From Plotosus lineatus (Eukaryota > Chordata > Actinopteri > Siluriformes > Plotosidae), in the NCBI GenBank assembly GCA_024760905.1, contig CM045731.1, positions 22,733,001 to 22,797,000 of the forward strand: 64,000 nucleotides of DNA. Direction: 5' to 3'. This document shows, in pieces, positions 61,165 to 64,000 of this stretch. Position 1 is the stretch's first letter, and each line of letters starts with the position of its first letter. The notes under the pieces were generated by a model. That model made no database searches, was not told where the DNA came from, and was given only the letters and a program-made list of their open reading frames with translations. A program made the translations under genes and the position numbers.

Positions 61165-61295
61165 GTTTCCATCCTCTTTCTACAATCATTAGAGTGTAAA
61201 GAGCCCGGTAAAATAAGACCCATTCTGTGATTGGGCAGTGTTGATTGTCATGAAGGCCTTCAGCCAATGGACTTTGTTTTTACAAAGGATACGGA
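61165..61295. repeat. Direct repeat flanking the TRIM unit, copy 2
   Basis: AAATAAGACCCATTCTGTGA, TTGGGCAGTGTTGATTGTCA and GGCCTTCAGCCAATGG, same orientation as copy 1 at 57,235-57,345. The core is clearly alike over about 80 bp. Confidence 0.75.
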
Positions 61296-61732
61296 AAAAA
61301 CAAAACCACGATTCATGTTGCTAATTGCTAAGAAATGTCCTGACCTACAACATCTAGATTTTCACTTATAAACATTTATTTTAAAATGAGCAAAAGATGG
61401 AAGCAGTCCCATGAACCTGATCACCAACAAGGCACATTAACCATTTACTTAATACGGCAATAATATCTCTGTTGTCTCTGAAAAAATGCCGTGACACAAC
61501 TTGCAGACTCAGCCTCAGGCACAACATGCTCCAAATCGGTTCCAGATTCCGGTAAATTACATTCCACTTCTCTCCAGCATAATGATCATATTAATGTGAT
61601 TTATATGATAAAAAATAATGTATGTTATTATTGTAACGTTCTACAGTTTGAGCAACTTTTCTGAGCCGTCACTGTCCCTGTAAGTGTTATACGTACCCAG
61701 CAGGCCTATGGGCATCGCTGTGATGGCATTAA
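61296..61732. other. Unassigned stretch
   Basis: No gene or recognised element. No TRIM coiled-coil exon was found here on the minus strand. Confidence 0.4.
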
Positions 61733-61807
61733 TACAAGGACCCCTCGCTACTTCGTGCTTCAATTCATGCGGATTCAGTGCATTGCGTTTTTTTTTTTTT
61801 TTAAATA

Positions 61808-63557
61808 CAATAGGCCCTCGATATTCACGGGGGTTCGGTTCCGGCCCCTCCCGCGAATGAAGATAATCTGCGAGTTCTGTACGTGGAAGTACAACCCCAT
61901 CTATCATATTACATGCGCGAATGAGCAACGGGAAGTAAAATACTGTGTATCTATTACATGAGCTAAAATATGCTTCTTAAACACATTCTATAGAGAGTCT
62001 TACTCATTAATACAGTATTAATGTAGTAAAATGCAGTAATGGTTAAGAAAAACTTTTCAATTTTTACTGTTATATTTATTGATGATAAAATATAAACATT
62101 ATACAGAATATACTGTTGTAAAGCACTAGTATTAAAGTCTTTTTCAATTATTATTCCAGAACAGTACCTAAGTTAATTCTTAGAATGCTTGTGCGTGAGA
62201 TTTTATGTTCTGTAGAATGTTTAAAAAACGATACCAAAAGGATGAACTTTATTATGCTTCATGTCCTTTTACATTGAACTTGGAGTGACATCTCCAAGAT
62301 GGCACTGCCGAGAGGGCGACGTCATGGAGTTCTCAGAGTCAAATTGTTTCTTTGTTTGTTTTAATTTGTTTTATTTGTTGTTTTGTTTGTTCATGTTTTG
62401 CACTATGCTCATCTATGACCGGTCGACCCTTCTACAGCTACAACATAGCAGTCTTCTGAAGTTTAGCACCTTCCTATCCTGAGTTAATATGCTATGGTAG
62501 TTCAATGCTAGCCGCACCCCGAGCTAACAATAAGCCCAGGTGGGAAGGAGCCAAACGACGACTCCGGCGCTTGGGATCGCAGGAGATGAAGGCCATGGAG
62601 CCGGCTGCTGCAATTGCCTCTTCGGGTGTACTCTCCTCGAGCCATGTTTCACAGAAACACAGCATGGAGCAGTCCTGGAGATCCCTCTGCGTTGCAATCT
62701 GAGCATGAAGATCGTCCATCTTGTTTCACAGCGACTGAACATTTTCAAGCAGTATGACCGGAAGTGTTAACCTTCCACTTCTAACCAAGCGCCGGAGACT
62801 CTGAGAACTCCGCCTAGGCTTATTGTTAGCCGGGGTGCGGCTAGCATTGAGCTACCATAGCATATAAGCTCACGATAGGATTGCTGCATAGTTGCCCAAA
62901 GCTGAAGCTGCTCATAGCTGTAGTAGGGCCGACCGGTCATAGACGAGCATAGTGCAAAGCATGAACAAACAAAACAACAAATAAAACAAATTAAACTGAA
63001 CAAAGAAACAATTTGACTCTGAGAACTCCTCGACGTCGCCCTCTAGGCAGTGCCATCTTGGAGACGTCACTCCAAGACGTCTCTCCAAGTTCAATGTAAA
63101 AGGACATGAAGCGTAGTAAGTTTATCCTTTTGGTATTGTTTGTTCAACATGCTACAGAGCATAAAATCTCATGTACAAACATTCTAAACATTAACTTTGA
63201 TACTGTACTGGAATAATAATTGAAAAAGACTTTAATGCAATAGTTCAGAGGAAACTGTCGTTTCTTCAGGAGAAAGTCTTATTTCTTCAGAGGAGACATC
63301 CAAAGTTTTCTATCGCTTAGGCAGAGAAGATGCACAGTGTTTGAGTGGCATAATAGAGCTTAACTGGTAATTAAAACACACAAAATCAGAAGCTCCTTGA
63401 CAACTTGTGCACGAATGAGGAAAAAGGGGTGCTCCATCATCTCAACCAATCAGCAGGAAAGAGGACAGCCATTGGCTGAATTTGAGTGACGTGTCAGTTG
63501 CTTGGCAGTCTGAATATTCGAACTGTGAGTGCAAAACCGTGAATAGAAAACCTACTG
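61808..63557. mobile_element. Pogo-like element (1.75 kb) nested in MITE-1
   Basis: Flanked by TA (61,806-61,807 and 63,558-63,559). The ends are imperfect inverted repeats: CAATAGGCCCTCGATATTCA and the reverse of CCGTGAATAGAAAACCTACTG. No transposase was recognised. Most of the interior is a large inverted repeat (see next entry). Confidence 0.75.
62130..63238. repeat. Large inverted repeat, arms about 410-425 bp
   Basis: The left arm 62,130-62,540 and right arm 62,815-63,238 are reverse complements with scattered differences. Examples are TTAAAGTCTTTTTCAATTAT at the outer edge, CATGTCCTTTTACATTGAAC, CCAAGATGGCACTGCC, CTCAGAGTCAAATTGTTTC, and GCTAACAATAAGCC at the inner edge. The 274-bp spacer, read on the minus strand, encodes MDDLHAQIATQRDLQDCSML then FCETWLEEST, which resembles the start of a LINE endonuclease. 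Confidence 0.85.
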
Positions 63558-64000
63558 TATTCATCAAATTAAACAATAAGGAAATTAAGGAAGAATAGGG
63601 GGAAAAGTTAAGGAAAATGTGGCAAAAACAAGGCGAATTATGCAAAGAAAAAAATATAATAACCCTAAACAAACACAACCCAAAACCTCCTATCAAAACT
63701 TGTTACATTTTTGTGAGGTGCGCATCTGAGTGCGTGCAGGCGCATCTGCAGGCATGTGAACGTGGCTGCATGCGTGTAGTTATATTTTATTTACATCTTA
63801 TGCATTATTTTTTAATGTTTAATTGTTATTATAAGAATTTATAGCATTGAGTATGTATTTATTGATATTATATACACATATACATGTATGTATACATCAG
63901 TCGGGGGTGGGGTGATCCTACTTTGCGAAATTTGATGGTCGCTTGGGAATCTCAGTCCCAATTAACAGCGGAAAGTGATATACATGCAATGTTAATATTG

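Larger units (their letters stand above)
61735..63985 (+). mobile_element. MITE-1 copy split by a pogo-like insertion
   Basis: The left host part (61,735-61,805) reads CAAGGACCCCTCGCTACTTC and CAGTGCATTGCG. The right host part resumes at about 63,560 (TCATCAAATTAAACAATAAG, then AAGGCGAATTATGCAAAG, TATACACATATACATGTATG) and runs to a decayed end near 63,980. The host parts rejoin in the same order as in the 7,731 and 21,377 copies. Confidence 0.82.

Overview
This is a eukaryotic, vertebrate window and most likely from a teleost fish. The evidence is spliced genes with GT-AG introns, a CCN2/CTGF gene, a fish-type TRIM16-like PRY-SPRY gene, very dense dinucleotide microsatellites, and many Tc1-like, pogo-like and hAT-like DNA transposons, tRNA-derived SINEs and RTE-like LINEs. 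The species cannot be fixed from the sequence.

Two host genes can be supported. (1) 42,319-43,885 (+): a complete five-exon CCN2 (connective tissue growth factor) gene encoding 344 aa, with a TATA box, two proximal TEAD-type GGAATG sites, a 3' UTR and a poly(A) signal. The roughly 2.5 kb upstream is unusually poor in transposons and holds five further GGAATG sites. (2) 57,418-60,367 (-): the last three exons of a TRIM16/finTRIM-like gene (coiled-coil tail, a 60-nt linker exon, and the PRY-SPRY exon). The upstream RING, B-box and coiled-coil exons are not visible before the window ends.

Almost everything else is mobile DNA. Layout: 0-10 kb, SINEs, an interrupted Tc1 and a MITE; 11-12.4 kb, an RTE-like LINE between two (TA)n tracts plus a SINE with a 17-bp target duplication; 13.7-15.1 kb, a Tc1-like element with a nearly complete transposase pseudogene; 15.7-18.2 kb, SINEs; 18.4-21.4 kb, repeat-poor DNA; 21.4-25.1 kb, a MITE and two inverted hAT-like elements; 26-29 kb, mostly unassigned DNA; 29.9-36.5 kb, two copies of a second Tc1 family flanking an inverted, internally deleted LINE and a MITE carrying two SINEs; 38.1-38.9 kb, a Tigger-like element; 38.9-44.8 kb, the ccn2 locus; 46.2-49.1 kb, the longest LINE copy; 50-57 kb, mixed LINE, MITE and SINE remnants; 57.4-61.3 kb, the TRIM unit with a third Tc1 family in its intron; 61.7-64 kb, a MITE split by a 1.75-kb pogo-like element that itself holds a large inverted repeat.

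The most striking pattern is a LINE/SINE system. One SINE class (called SINE-B here) has a tRNA-like head and a tail that reads like the LINE 5' end joined directly to the LINE's last codons and 3' end. Both the LINE and this SINE lie repeatedly inside (TA)n microsatellites. A second class (SINE-A) shares the SINE-B head but carries another tail, and a third (SINE-C) has a different head on the SINE-A tail. The SINEs therefore look modular. All family names ending in -A, -B and so on are labels for this window only.
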